NCBI RefSeq assembly: GCF_016863195.1
Contig: NZ_BOOK01000004.1
Location: 248,001 to 312,000, forward strand
Direction: 5' to 3'
Source of the DNA: Paraplanobispora takensis
GTDB lineage: Bacteria; Actinomycetota; Actinomycetes; Streptosporangiales; Streptosporangiaceae
DNA length: 64,000 nucleotides
Shown: positions 1 through 9,549 of the stretch, in pieces
Position numbering within the stretch: the stretch's first letter is position 1
How the letters are laid out: every line of letters begins with the position of its first letter
The notes under the pieces: generated by a model
Databases searched by the model: none
The model's input: the letters and a program-made list of their open reading frames with translations, nothing else
Told to the model about the DNA's origin: nothing
Translations under genes and position numbers: made by a program

Positions 1-980
1 TGCAGGACGACGTCGGGCGCGCGGACGGCCCCGAGCACCCCGGTGATGATCGTGTCGGCGTCGACGTCGTCGGCGAGGGCCTCGTAGGACAGCACGAGGC
101 GGTGGCGCAGCACGTCGAGCGCGATCTCGGACAGGTCGTGCGGCAGGACGTAGTCGCGGCCGCGCAGGAACGCCAGCGCCCGGGCGCCCGTGACGAGCGC
201 GATGGACGCCCGCGGGCTCGCCCCGTAGGTGACGTACCGTTCCAGCTCGCCGAGCCCGGCCGTCGCGGGGGAACGCGTCACGGCGACCAGCCGTACCGCG
301 TAGTCGACGATCGCCGGATCGACGTACACCTGCCGGGCGCGGGCCCGCATCGCGATCAGGTCCTCGGTCGTCACCGTCGGCTGCGGCGGCTCCGGCGGGC
401 GCAGCGCCCGCGCGACGATCGCCTGTTCCTCGGGCTGGGTCGGATAGTCGACGACCACCTTCATCATGAAACGGTCGACCTGCGCCTCGGGCAGCGGGTA
501 GGTGCCCTCCGACTCGATCGGGTTCTCCGTCGCCATGACCAGGAACGGCTCGGGCACCCGGAACGTCTCACGGCCGATCGTCACCTGGTGCTCCTGCATC
601 ACCTCCAGCAGGGCGCTCTGCACCTTGGCGGGGGCGCGGTTGATCTCGTCGGCCAGCAGCAGGTTCGCGAACACCGGGCCGAGCTCGGTCCGGAACTCCC
701 CGGAGTGCTGGTGGTAGACCCGCGTGCCCACGAGGTCGGCGGGCACCAGGTCGGGGGTGAACTGGACGCGCTGGAAGCTCCCGGCGATCGCGGCGGCCAG
801 CGACCTCACCGCGAGCGTCTTGGCCAGGCCCGGCACGCCCTCCACCAGCAGGTGGCCGTCGGCGATCAGCGCGACGGCCATGCGCTCCAGCAGGACGTCC
901 TGCCCGACGATCGTGCGTTTGACCTCGAACAACACCTGTTCGAGCGGATGGGCCGGATCGAGGGGCTTGGTCGAGGTCAT
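1..980 (-). CDS. MoxR-family AAA+ ATPase (3' end outside window)
   Basis: MoxR-type AAA+ ATPase, a chaperone-like ATPase family usually linked to assembly or activation of VWA/DUF58 partner proteins. The frame starts at the ATG at 978-980, with AGGAGAAGG eight bases upstream, and runs off the left edge. The translation shows Walker A (GVPGLAKT, about residue 48), Walker B (LLLADEINRAP, about 110), sensor 1 (ATENPIE) and the AAA lid region with YGASPRAS, all typical of MoxR. The upstream protease gene ends 37 bp before it on the same strand, so the two are probably co-transcribed. The usual DUF58 partner would lie beyond position 1. The family call is firm; the client is unknown. Confidence 0.93.
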   Translation of the reverse strand, partial: MTSTKPLDPAHPLEQVLFEVKRTIVGQDVLLERMAVALIADGHLLVEGVPGLAKTLAVRSLAAAIAGSFQRVQFTPDLVPADLVGTRVYHQHSGEFRTELGPVFANLLLADEINRAPAKVQSALLEVMQEHQVTIGRETFRVPEPFLVMATENPIESEGTYPLPEAQVDRFMMKVVVDYPTQPEEQAIVARALRPPEPPQPTVTTEDLIAMRARARQVYVDPAIVDYAVRLVAVTRSPATAGLGELERYVTYGASPRASIALVTGARALAFLRGRDYVLPHDLSEIALDVLRHRLVLSYEALADDVDADTIITGVLGAVRAPDVVL

Positions 981-1017
981 ATGGTGATCCTTCTCCTGAC
1001 GCTTCGGTCGGCTTCGG

Positions 1018-1833
1018 TCAGATCAGGGGCCCGTCCCCCGGCGGGCCGTCGCCTTCGCCGCCGCCCAGGGCCGCGCCGATCGGCACCGCGAACGCGATGC
1101 CGGCGAACGCCTCGTCCCCTCCCGGGTCGGCGATCGAGACGACGATCCCGACGACCAGGCCGCGGGCGTCCAGGAGGGGCCCGCCGGAGCTGCCCGGGTT
1201 GACGGAGGCGTCGAACTGGATGAGCCCGCTCAGGTCGCCGTCCTCGGCGGTCCGGCCGGCGGTCCGGTCGAGGCCCGACACGACGCCGGTGGAGACGCTG
1301 TAGGTCAGGCCCAGCGGATTGCCGATCGCCACGACGGGCGCGCCCACGGCCACGGCGCCGCCGAGCGTCGCCGGGACGACGATCTCCGGCAGCTGCGCGG
1401 GCTTGAGGGTCGCGACGTCGCGCCCGGGGTTCGACGACGCCACGACGGCCTTCGACTTGGTGCCGTCGGCGAAGGTCAGGGTGACCTCCTCGGCGCCTTT
1501 GACGACGTGGTGCGCCGTCAGGACCGTCCCGTCCTCGGCCGCGATCACCCCGGTCCCGAGCGAGCGCCCGGCCCGGACGACCACCACCGACGGCCCGACC
1601 CTCTCGTAGACGTCGGCCACCGTGAGCGTCGCGCCGGGCGTCGGCGTCGCGCTCGGCGCGGACCCGGCCACTTCGCCGCCCCCGCCGCCGCCCAGCCGGT
1701 ACGCCAGCACCGCCACGAGGACGAGCGCGACACCCCCGACGGCGAACCGCCGGGTTCTCCCGGCCACGGCCCCCTGAGCTGCCTGAGCCCCCTGAGCCTC
1801 AGCCGTACCGGCCTCCTGCGGTACGCGCTCCAT
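1018..1833 (-). CDS. Membrane-anchored trypsin-like serine protease (S1C/HtrA-like)
   Basis: About 271 residues. A short cytoplasmic N-terminus is followed by one membrane segment (VGGVALVLVAVLAYRL, about residues 33-48) and an extracytoplasmic chymotrypsin-fold domain. Catalytic residues are His in TAHHVV, Asp in GRDVATL and Ser in NPGSSGGPL. There is no recognisable PDZ domain after the protease, so it is a short MarP/HtrA-like form. I chose the ATG at 1831-1833 because GGGG lies just upstream; an in-frame GTG at 1878 would add 15 residues but has no good ribosome site. It is transcribed toward the MoxR gene and probably acts in envelope protein quality control, which is inference. Confidence 0.88.
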   Translation of the reverse strand: MERVPQEAGTAEAQGAQAAQGAVAGRTRRFAVGGVALVLVAVLAYRLGGGGGGEVAGSAPSATPTPGATLTVADVYERVGPSVVVVRAGRSLGTGVIAAEDGTVLTAHHVVKGAEEVTLTFADGTKSKAVVASSNPGRDVATLKPAQLPEIVVPATLGGAVAVGAPVVAIGNPLGLTYSVSTGVVSGLDRTAGRTAEDGDLSGLIQFDASVNPGSSGGPLLDARGLVVGIVVSIADPGGDEAFAGIAFAVPIGAALGGGEGDGPPGDGPLI

Positions 1834-2014
1834 CGCCCCATACTCATAAATCTCTATCGAAAGTGCCACAAACTTCACCTGGGAACTTCATGAGAAACGG
1901 TTCCCTCGGCTCCCCGCGTGATCGCCGTCCGGGAACTGTCGGTACGGCGTGGCAGGATCCGGCGGGTGATCTGCATCCGAAGCTCCGCCCCCGGTTCCCC
2001 CCGGAGCGCCGCCC

Positions 2015-2635
2015 ATGGCTGAGCGCGAACACGGCGTGCCCGCGCCCGCGACCGAATCGACGATCAGCGGCGAAGACTGGGACAGCGAGGACCTGGCCGA
2101 CCGCTCCTACGAGCGGGTCGCCTTCATCGACGTGGACATGACCGAGGCGACCAGCCGCGGCGCGGTCTTCACCGAGTGCACCTTCCGCAACGTCCGGTTC
2201 AACGCCTCCACCCACACCGAGAGCGCGTTCCTGAACTGCACCTTCACCCGGTGCGCGTTCTTCGACGCCACCTTCACCGACTGCAAGCTCGTCGGCAGCG
2301 TGTTCGACGGCTGCACCTTCGAGCTGCTGAAGGTCTCCGGCGGCGACTGGTCCTACACCGGCCTGTCCGGGGCAGGCCTGCTCGGCGTCTCCTTCGGTGA
2401 CGTGCGGATGCGCGAGGCCGACCTGACCGGGGCGCGGTGCGAGCGGGCCACGTTCCGGGGGGTCGACCTGTCCGGGGCGTGGCTGCACGGCGCCGACCTG
2501 ACCCGCTGCGACCTGCGCGGCAGCGACCTGTCGGCGGTCGACCCGCTCAACGTCACGCTGAAGGGCGCGGTGGTCGACCTCGCGCAGGCGGTCACGATCG
2601 CCACCGTGCTCGGCCTCGACGTCCGCTCGGACTGA
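2015..2635 (+). CDS. Pentapeptide-repeat protein, MfpA/Qnr-like
   Basis: 206 residues built almost wholly of pentapeptide repeats (A/C-D/N-L/F-X-X), for example the C-terminal series DLSGA, DLTRC, DLRGS, DLSAV. Such repeats form a right-handed quadrilateral beta-helix. The layout recalls mycobacterial MfpA, a 183-residue DNA mimic that binds gyrase and gives low-level fluoroquinolone protection: an FxxCTFxR series, then LVGSVF, READL and SGAxLxGADL blocks, and a closing VDLxQAV...GL segment. The extra length is an acidic N-terminal extension of about 30 residues. The start ATG is preceded by CGGAG. It stands alone, diverging from the protease gene. Gyrase binding is inferred from resemblance only; many pentapeptide proteins do other things. 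Confidence 0.85.
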   Translation: MAEREHGVPAPATESTISGEDWDSEDLADRSYERVAFIDVDMTEATSRGAVFTECTFRNVRFNASTHTESAFLNCTFTRCAFFDATFTDCKLVGSVFDGCTFELLKVSGGDWSYTGLSGAGLLGVSFGDVRMREADLTGARCERATFRGVDLSGAWLHGADLTRCDLRGSDLSAVDPLNVTLKGAVVDLAQAVTIATVLGLDVRSD

Positions 2636-2803
2636 GCCGCCCGCTCCGCAGGGGGAGGCACGGCGGGTGTCCGCACGCACCGCGCCCGATCCCGCCGTCC
2701 GGTCCCCGTCAGCGGCCGGTAGGCGGCCCGTCAGCGTCCTCCCCCAGTCTTCAGATCACCGGGTCCGCGTCCGCGGATCCGGGCCTGACGACAGGGGGAC
2801 CCC

Positions 2804-3976
2804 GTGAAGAGCGCGTCCGTTCTCATCTCCGGCGCCGGCATCGCCGGGCCCGCGCTGGCCTTCTGGCTGCACCGCCGCGGCTTCACCGTGACGGTGGTGG
2901 AGCGGGCCGCGGCGCTGCGGGAGGGCGGCCAGGCGGTCGACTTCCGCGGCGCGGCGCACATGGGCATGCTGCGGCGCATGGGGGTGCTGGAGGACATCCG
3001 CCGGTTGCGCACCACCCCGGGCCCGCTGACCGTCGTCGACGGGCAGGGGAGGCCGCTGGCGAGCCTGCCGCCGGAGTTCACCGGAGGCGAGGTGGAGATC
3101 CTCCGCGGCGACCTCAGCCGCCTGCTGTACGACAGGACCCGCGACGACGCCGAGTACCTCTTCGGCGACTCCATCGCCTCCATGACCGAGACCCCCGGCG
3201 GGGTGGACGTCGCCTTCGAGAGCGGCGCCCGCCGTACCTTCGATCTGGTGGTGGGCGCCGACGGCCTGCACTCCACCGTGCGCAGGCTGGCCTTCGGGCC
3301 CGAGGAGCGGTTCGTGCACCCCTCCGGCTACTACGTCGCGATCTTCACCACCCCCGACGACCTCGGTCTCGGGCCGGGCTCGCTGATGTACACCGAGCCC
3401 GGCAGGTCCCTGGCCGCGGGCGACGAGCGCGGCCGTACCGGCGTCATGTGCGTCTTCTCCGCCGAGCACCCGCCGGGCGGCGACCACCGCGACACCGGGC
3501 GGCAGCGCCGCTTCCTGGCCGACGTCTACGAGGGCATGGGCTGGGAGGCCGCGCGGCTGATGAAGGGCGTGCGGGAGGCCGGGGACCTCTATTTCGACGC
3601 GATCGGCCTGGTCCGCATGGAGCGCTTCACCCGGGGACGGGTGGCGCTGCTCGGGGACGCCGGGTACGGCGCCACCTGCGGCGGCATGGGCGCGGGGATG
3701 GCCATGATCTCCGCCTACGTGCTGGCCGGCGAGCTGGCGGCGGCCGGGGGCGGGCACCGTACCGGCCTGGCCCGCTACGAGCAGGAGATCCGCGGCTACG
3801 CCAGGGCCTGCCAGAAGGTCGCGGGCAATGTCGGCCCGTTCTTCGCCCCGCCCACCGACAGGAAGATCCGCAACCGCAACCGGACCTACCGGATCCTGTC
3901 CTCGCCCATCATGTCCGCCCCTTTCAACAGGCTGACCACCAGGGCGGCGAACTCGATCAAGCTGAAGGACTACTGA
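2804..3976 (+). CDS. FAD-dependent monooxygenase (PHBH fold)
   Basis: 390 residues of the group A flavoprotein aromatic hydroxylase family. The FAD dinucleotide motif GAGIAGPALA is at residues 9-18, the NAD(P)H/FAD DG motif is GADGLHS near residue 152, and the third FAD motif (LLGDAGYGATCGGMGAG) is near 283. Such enzymes hydroxylate aromatic or polyketide substrates; similarity to tetracycline-type oxygenases is general. The GTG start follows AGGGGGA. There is no pathway neighbour, so substrate and role are unknown. Confidence 0.88.
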   Translation: MKSASVLISGAGIAGPALAFWLHRRGFTVTVVERAAALREGGQAVDFRGAAHMGMLRRMGVLEDIRRLRTTPGPLTVVDGQGRPLASLPPEFTGGEVEILRGDLSRLLYDRTRDDAEYLFGDSIASMTETPGGVDVAFESGARRTFDLVVGADGLHSTVRRLAFGPEERFVHPSGYYVAIFTTPDDLGLGPGSLMYTEPGRSLAAGDERGRTGVMCVFSAEHPPGGDHRDTGRQRRFLADVYEGMGWEAARLMKGVREAGDLYFDAIGLVRMERFTRGRVALLGDAGYGATCGGMGAGMAMISAYVLAGELAAAGGGHRTGLARYEQEIRGYARACQKVAGNVGPFFAPPTDRKIRNRNRTYRILSSPIMSAPFNRLTTRAANSIKLKDY

Positions 3977-4126
3977 GGACCCCGCGCGGCGATGACGACG
4001 AGGCGACGGCACCCGGCCTATCTCGGGGAGCGCCGACCGGCCTGTCGCAAAAAGTCATTGATACGTTCCAAAATCACGGGCTTTCCCATCTGGCGCAGTG
4101 CCGTTCCCCGGTCTAGCGTGCGCAGC

Positions 4127-5425
4127 ATGACCACCGAAGGGCGCTCGGCCCACATCCTCGACGTCCTGACCACCGAGTTCGGTGACGCCATCGCGCTCGA
4201 CCCACCCGCCTTCCGGCGCAAGTTCCGGAAGATGGCCGCCTCGCCCTTCGCCTTCTACCGGGGCAGCGCCAGCCTGTTCTACGCGGACATGACCGGCTCG
4301 TTCGCCGACGAGGCGTTCCTGGAGGACAGGACGAGCCGGGTGTGGATCCACGGCGACCTGCACGCCGAGAACTTCGGCACCTACATGAACGCCTCGGGCG
4401 TGCTGGTCTTCAACGTCAACGACTTCGACGAGGCCTACGTGGGCCCGTACGTGTGGGACCTCAAGAGGTTCGCCGCCAGCGTCGCGCTGATCGGCTACGC
4501 CAAGGCCCTGTCGGATGAGACCATCGGCGAGCTGGTCGCCCGCTTCTCCCAGGCCTACCTCGCCGAGCTGCACGGCATCTCGCACGGCGGCGACGACGCC
4601 ATCGGCGCGCTGACCCTGGAGACCACCAGCGGCGTGCTGCACCGGGTGCTCCAGCAGGCCCGCCTGCACACCCGGGTGGCCCTGCTCGACGTGGAGACCA
4701 CGATCGAGAACTACGACCGCCGCTTCACCGTCATGGAGGGGCGCTATCCGGTCGACGAGGAGACCCGCAAAACGGTCGAGACCGCCTTCCTGGACTATCT
4801 GACCACGCTCCCCTCGGTCTCCGAGGTCGAGCACACGATCAAGGACTTCGCCCTGCGCAAGGGGGTCGGCATCGGCTCCGCCGGGCTGCCCTCCTACAAC
4901 ATGCTCCTGGAGGGCCACACCCAGGCGCTGGAGAACGACGTCATCCTCTACATGAAGCAGGCCCAGGTCCCGGCCGTGGCCCGGTACATCACCGACGAGA
5001 AGGTGCGCGGCTACTTCAAGCACCAGGGGCACCGCACCGCCGAGTCCCAGCGGGCCCTGCAGGCCTACGCCGACCCGTGGCTCGGCTACACCACGCTGAA
5101 CGGCGTCGGCCAGATGGTCGCCGAGGTCTCGCCGTACTCCACCGACCTCGACTGGGGCGACGTCAACGAGCCCGAGGAGCTGGCCTCGGTGGTGGGCGAC
5201 CTGGGTACGGCGGTGGCGCGCATGCACTCGGTGGCCGACGACGAGTCCAGCCACGACCTGGTCGACTTCTCCACCGAGGACGCCATCGTGTCGGTGATCG
5301 ACGGCGACGAGAAGGGCTTCACCGCCATGCTGGTCGACTTCGCCCACGCCTACGGCGCCCAGGCCAGGACCGACCACCAGCTCTTCGTCGACCTGTTCCG
5401 CAACGGCCGCCTGCCCGGCCTCTGA
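4127..5425 (+). CDS. DUF2252 protein (kinase-like fold)
   Basis: 432 residues of the DUF2252 family, which has no settled function. The motifs HGDLHAENFG (about residue 75) and NDFDEAYVGPYVWDL (about 98) resemble the catalytic loop and metal-binding Asp of aminoglycoside-phosphotransferase-type kinases, so phosphotransfer is plausible but unproven. The frame is open upstream to 3992, but the first 45 codons read unlike the family. The ATG at 4127 follows a TAGCGT -10-like box by about 11 bases and lacks a ribosome site, which suggests a leaderless mRNA. Confidence 0.82.
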   Translation: MTTEGRSAHILDVLTTEFGDAIALDPPAFRRKFRKMAASPFAFYRGSASLFYADMTGSFADEAFLEDRTSRVWIHGDLHAENFGTYMNASGVLVFNVNDFDEAYVGPYVWDLKRFAASVALIGYAKALSDETIGELVARFSQAYLAELHGISHGGDDAIGALTLETTSGVLHRVLQQARLHTRVALLDVETTIENYDRRFTVMEGRYPVDEETRKTVETAFLDYLTTLPSVSEVEHTIKDFALRKGVGIGSAGLPSYNMLLEGHTQALENDVILYMKQAQVPAVARYITDEKVRGYFKHQGHRTAESQRALQAYADPWLGYTTLNGVGQMVAEVSPYSTDLDWGDVNEPEELASVVGDLGTAVARMHSVADDESSHDLVDFSTEDAIVSVIDGDEKGFTAMLVDFAHAYGAQARTDHQLFVDLFRNGRLPGL

Positions 5426-5429
5426 CCCG

Positions 5430-5449
5430 GCCCCGGGATCGACCGGGGC
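5430..5449 (+). terminator. Hairpin after DUF2252 gene
   Basis: GCCCCGG pairs with CCGGGGC across a six-base loop directly after the stop codon at 5425. There is no T-run, as is common in actinobacteria. Confidence 0.55.
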
Positions 5450-5755
5450 TCTCAGTCCCCGCGTGATGTACGGAAATGGCCGCATTCGGACGTTGACGGG
5501 TGGATCGGTCCAGCACACGATTCATTCGTGGTGTCCGGGATCGTCGTGCCCGCCCATCCGGGAGAACCGGAACACGTGCACAGCCGCCTGTAGCCAGTGG
5601 TTGACCAGGTGCGGCGATGGTCGCGTCAGATGATCGCCTGCCCGCCTCCTTTCCCGGTCGTCTCGGGAGCGTCCGGCCGTACGCGCCGGTCATCTTCCGC
5701 ATGCCGGGGCCCTGCCCGGGCCATCGGCGGTTCGAGGAGAGGGAGAGGCTGCACC
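5450..5755. other. Intergenic stretch without a supported gene
   Basis: About 300 bp between the DUF2252 gene and the metalloprotease gene. It contains a small inverted repeat around 5514-5533 (CACGA / TCGTG flanked by ACA and TGT) and presumably the promoter of the downstream gene. In-frame codons upstream of 5756 are open but lack family-like sequence. I see no RNA gene or second CDS. Confidence 0.5.
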
Positions 5756-8458
5756 ATGGGGTTCTTACGAGCGAAGACCACGGGGTTCGCGGGAGTCTTC
5801 CACACGCGGGAGTCGCAGTGGAGGGCGATGTTCCTGCGGGGCGAGCAGGTCGCGCTGGTCGGCCAGCAGGCGCTGGTGTCACAGGGGCCGCTGACGCAGC
5901 AGTTCGGCGGGAAGCTGAACGGCCTGCCCGAGCCGTTCGCCAGCTGCAGCGAGGCGGCGATCATGGCGACCGCCTCCGACGGCGTACGGCGCACCGTGTT
6001 CATCGCCGGTGACATGTGCGTGGACTGGAAACACGGCGTCGGCGCCCAGTACACGGGACTGCTCACCGGCCTGGCGAACTTCGGTTCCCACCTGCCGGCG
6101 GAGTTCCGCAGCGACGTCGACGTCCTGCTGCAACGGCCGAGCGTCAACCCGGTGGTCACGCTGCTGATCAAGGGCGACCGGTGCACATCGATCACCTGGG
6201 GCAAGGGGGCCACCTATACGGGGCCGCTGTCAGGGCTGCCCGAAGCCGGGTGGAAGAAGCTGCCCGCCGACATGCGCGGCGACTTCGACCACGCCGTCAT
6301 GCTCCCCAACGCCGACGGCAACTTCCAGACCCTGTTCGTCAAAGGCGACCGGGCGATGCAGTTCGACTGGATCAAAGGCCCCAAGAGCATCGGCGCCTAC
6401 GCCGAGGTGCTGGCCGGGCTCGGCGCGCTGCCCGCCGAGTACCGGCGGCTGCGGCTCCCGGCCGCCGGGCGTTTCACCGGCACCACCGCCGCGGGCGATT
6501 CGAAGGTCGAGCTGCGCGTCGACCTGGCCGGCGAGAAGCCGGTGGTGTCCGGAGACTTCTTCGACCTCGCCGACGGCGTGGAGACCTACGCCACGTCGTT
6601 CATCCTGGACGGCGGCACGGCCGTCGCCCTGCCCGCCACCATCATCGGCACGGTGACGAAGTCGGATGAGTCCGGGCCGCCGGTGCAGTCGGTGGAGGTC
6701 GACAAGCTCGCCCCCGGCGGCATCGCCACGCTCACCCTCACCGGATCGGACGGAGCCGGCCCCACCGTCTACACCTGCGACTACGTCTCGCGGTTCCTGC
6801 GGACCATCGACTGGGAGATCGACTACGTCAAGGACACCGAACCACCCGGCCAGTACGCCACCACCGAGCACCAGCCGCTCCCGGCCGGACTGGACAAGAA
6901 GATCATCACTGTCCAGTCGGCCTTCGCCGACGCCGGAATCGAACTGCGCATGGCGGGCAAGCCCAACGAGGTGCCCGTATCCGAGGCGGGCGAGGACAGG
7001 CACTGGTCGGCGGCCGAACTGCACGCCGCGATGGCCGGCCACTTCAGCCTGTACCGCGACGAGCCGCAATGGAAGTTGTGGAATTTCATCGCCGACAGCT
7101 ACATCAACGCCGAAGGCAAGATCGACGAGGCCGACGGCGTCATGTTCGACGACACCGACGACGTCCCGCGGCAGGGCGTGGCCACCTTCTACAACGTCAT
7201 GAAAACGGCCGACACGCTCGGCACGCGCGACGAGTTGTTCACCTACATCCACGAGATCGGCCACGCTCTCAACCTGGCCCACTCCTGGCAGAAGGACGAG
7301 AACATCCCCCCGTCACCGCTGGGCCCGTGCAAGGGCTACGGCGACAAGTCGTTCATGAACTACCAGCAGGACTACAGGGAGGACCCGGCGGCGACGGAGG
7401 GCGACGAGGCGCTCTTCTGGAAGGTGTTCACCTGGCGGTTCACCCCCGACGAGCTCCGGCACCTGCGCCACGGCTTCTACTCCGACGTCGTCTTCGGCGG
7501 CTCGGACATGCACACCGGCGGCGCCCACCTGGCCGACCTCGCCCCGCCCGCCCCCAGCCGGTCCGGGTTGCGCGTGCAGCTGTCGGGCCGCGAGGCCTTC
7601 TCCCACGGCGAGCCCGTCACCGTCGAGATCAAGGTGTCCCTGGACGGCAGCCGTCCCACGGCCCAGGCCGCCGACGACCTCACCCCGGGAGGCGGCCACC
7701 TGTCCGTCCTGGTCACCGACCCGGCCGGGCAGGTCCGCCCCTTCCGGCCGATCGCCCGCCCCTGCGGCGGCCACCGCGCCGTCACCCTCGACGCCACCAC
7801 CCCGGCCCTGTACGGCAGCGCCTACCTCGGCTACGGCGCCGCCGGCTTCACCTTCCCCCAGCCCGGCACCTACCGGCTGCAGGCCCGCTACCGGGCACCC
7901 GACGGCTCCACCGTCGTCTCACCCGACCACTCCGTCCAGATCAACCCGCCCGCCGACGAGGCCGACCGGGCCGCCGGCGACCTGCTGCTGGGCGACCAGC
8001 AGGGCACCCTGCTGGCCCTGCGCGGCTCCGACGCCCCCCAGCTCGCCGACGGCAACGCCGCCCTCGACCGGCTCATCGCCGACCACCCCGACCACCCCCT
8101 GACCGTCCACGCGCGCCTGGCCAAGGGCGCCAACGCCGGACGCCACTTCCTCACCCTGACCGACGACGGCATCACCGTGCGCACCGCCGACACCGAGACC
8201 AGCATCGACCAGCTCAACGCGGTCGTGGAAACCACCCTCGACCCCGGCACCGACGCGGGCGTCGACAACATCACCCTGAATGAGGCCATGCGCCGCCTGG
8301 CCCGCGCCCACGCCCGCGGCGGCGACCTCAAAGAGGCCGACGCCGTCCTGGACCAGCTCGTCGAGACCTTCCGCGTCAAGGACGTCCCCGGCCCCGTCCT
8401 GGCCACCGTCAACGAGCAGGCCGAAACGACCCGCGCCCAGCTCCACGCACAACCCTGA
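5756..8458 (+). CDS. Hemopexin-repeat zinc metalloprotease
   Basis: 900 residues. The first 220 or so carry about four hemopexin-like repeats, each with an F/V-D-x-A-V strand followed by LFVKGDR..F-type blades (LLIKGDRCTSITW, LFVKGDRAMQFDW). A zinc-protease signature HEIGHALNLAH is at residue 499, with SFMNYQQDY about 30 residues later as a possible Met-turn. Beta-rich segments and a TPR-like helical tail (LARAHARGGDLKEADAVL) follow. The metzincin Gly is replaced by Asn (HExxHxxNxxH). In animal matrixins hemopexin blades are C-terminal; here they are N-terminal. No signal peptide is visible, although the role is presumably extracellular. Start chosen at 5756 because of the strong GAGGAGAGGGAGAGG upstream. 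Confidence 0.8.
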   Translation: MGFLRAKTTGFAGVFHTRESQWRAMFLRGEQVALVGQQALVSQGPLTQQFGGKLNGLPEPFASCSEAAIMATASDGVRRTVFIAGDMCVDWKHGVGAQYTGLLTGLANFGSHLPAEFRSDVDVLLQRPSVNPVVTLLIKGDRCTSITWGKGATYTGPLSGLPEAGWKKLPADMRGDFDHAVMLPNADGNFQTLFVKGDRAMQFDWIKGPKSIGAYAEVLAGLGALPAEYRRLRLPAAGRFTGTTAAGDSKVELRVDLAGEKPVVSGDFFDLADGVETYATSFILDGGTAVALPATIIGTVTKSDESGPPVQSVEVDKLAPGGIATLTLTGSDGAGPTVYTCDYVSRFLRTIDWEIDYVKDTEPPGQYATTEHQPLPAGLDKKIITVQSAFADAGIELRMAGKPNEVPVSEAGEDRHWSAAELHAAMAGHFSLYRDEPQWKLWNFIADSYINAEGKIDEADGVMFDDTDDVPRQGVATFYNVMKTADTLGTRDELFTYIHEIGHALNLAHSWQKDENIPPSPLGPCKGYGDKSFMNYQQDYREDPAATEGDEALFWKVFTWRFTPDELRHLRHGFYSDVVFGGSDMHTGGAHLADLAPPAPSRSGLRVQLSGREAFSHGEPVTVEIKVSLDGSRPTAQAADDLTPGGGHLSVLVTDPAGQVRPFRPIARPCGGHRAVTLDATTPALYGSAYLGYGAAGFTFPQPGTYRLQARYRAPDGSTVVSPDHSVQINPPADEADRAAGDLLLGDQQGTLLALRGSDAPQLADGNAALDRLIADHPDHPLTVHARLAKGANAGRHFLTLTDDGITVRTADTETSIDQLNAVVETTLDPGTDAGVDNITLNEAMRRLARAHARGGDLKEADAVLDQLVETFRVKDVPGPVLATVNEQAETTRAQLHAQP

Positions 8459-8470
8459 CCGACACCCCGG

Positions 8471-8498
8471 GGCCGCGGGACCACCGGGCCCCGCGGCC
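8471..8498. terminator. Bidirectional terminator between convergent genes
   Basis: Perfect nine-base stem GGCCGCGGG/CCCGCGGCC with a ten-base loop, placed between the metalloprotease stop and the end of the converging ABC operon. Confidence 0.65.
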
Positions 8499-8580
8499 TT
8501 CCGACACTCCGGTGCGGCTTCGCGATCCACGACGATCCCGGCCCCGCGGCGGCCCCGATGTGGTGGAGCACCGGGCGGGC

Positions 8581-9549
8581 TCAGAGCCGGGGCTGACGGG
8601 CCCGCGCGTAGTGGCAGGCGGCCTGCAGGGCGGCCGAGGACGGCAGGACCTCCAGCGGCTGCGACCGGCACAGCCCGTCGACCCCGGCCTCGGCCGCCTT
8701 CCCCGCGGCCAGGACGTGGCAGCGGGGGTGGAAGCGGCAGCCGCCGGGGATGCGGGTCGGGTCGGGCGGCTCGCCGCTCAGCACGATGGGCGCGGGCGAC
8801 TCCGGGAGCACCGAGAGCAGCGCCTGCGTGTAGGGGTGGGAGGGCGCGCTCAGCACCTGCTCGACGGGGCCCGACTCGACGATCCTGCCGAGGTACATCA
8901 CCGCGACCCGGTCGGCGATGTTCCACGCCAGGCCGAGGTCGTGGGTGACCACCAGCGCCGACAGGCCCAGCTCCGCGCGCAGGCGCAGCAGCAGGGCGAG
9001 GATCTCGCCGCGGACGGAGGCGTCCAGGGAGGCCACCGGCTCGTCGGCGACCAGGACCTCGGGGTCCAGGGCGAGCGCCCCGGCGATGACCACGCGCTGG
9101 CGCTGGCCGCCGGACAGCTCGTGCGGGTACACCGGGAAGAACCGCTCGGGCGGCCGGAGCCCGGCCCGCGACAGCGCCGAGGCGACCCGCTCCCGCTCGT
9201 CGCGCAGGCCGTGGATGCGCGGCCCCTCGGCCACCGCCTCGTAGACCGTGTGCCGGGGGTTGAGCGAGCCGGTCGGGTCCTGCGGCACCAGCTGGACCTC
9301 GCGGCGGTAGGCCTTGAGCGCGCGGGCGGAGTAGGCCAGGGGCGCCCCGCCGTACAGGACCGTGCCCGAGGCGGGCCGCTCCAGCCCGAGCAGGGTGCGT
9401 GCCAGCGTCGTCTTGCCGCAGCCCGACTCGCCCACCAGCGCGACGATCTCGCCCTCGCCGACGGTGAGGTCGACCCCGTCCACGGCCCGGGCCCGCCGCC
9501 CGCGGGAGGCGAACTCCACGTGCAGGTCTCTGGCTTCGAGCAGGGTCAT
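8581..9549 (-). CDS. Oligopeptide/dipeptide ABC transporter ATPase (OppF/DppF type)
   Basis: 322 residues. Walker A GESGCGKTT, signature LSGGQRQR, Walker B VLVADEPVASLD and the C-terminal oligopeptide-type domain with the HPRC cysteine region (GGCRFHPRCH). Second ATPase of the importer and last gene of the operon. It starts at the ATG overlapping the stop codon of the previous gene (ATGA), which supports translational coupling. The ATPase works on the cytoplasmic face with the partner encoded at 9546-10631. Confidence 0.93.
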   Translation of the reverse strand: MTLLEARDLHVEFASRGRRARAVDGVDLTVGEGEIVALVGESGCGKTTLARTLLGLERPASGTVLYGGAPLAYSARALKAYRREVQLVPQDPTGSLNPRHTVYEAVAEGPRIHGLRDERERVASALSRAGLRPPERFFPVYPHELSGGQRQRVVIAGALALDPEVLVADEPVASLDASVRGEILALLLRLRAELGLSALVVTHDLGLAWNIADRVAVMYLGRIVESGPVEQVLSAPSHPYTQALLSVLPESPAPIVLSGEPPDPTRIPGGCRFHPRCHVLAAGKAAEAGVDGLCRSQPLEVLPSSAALQAACHYARARQPRL

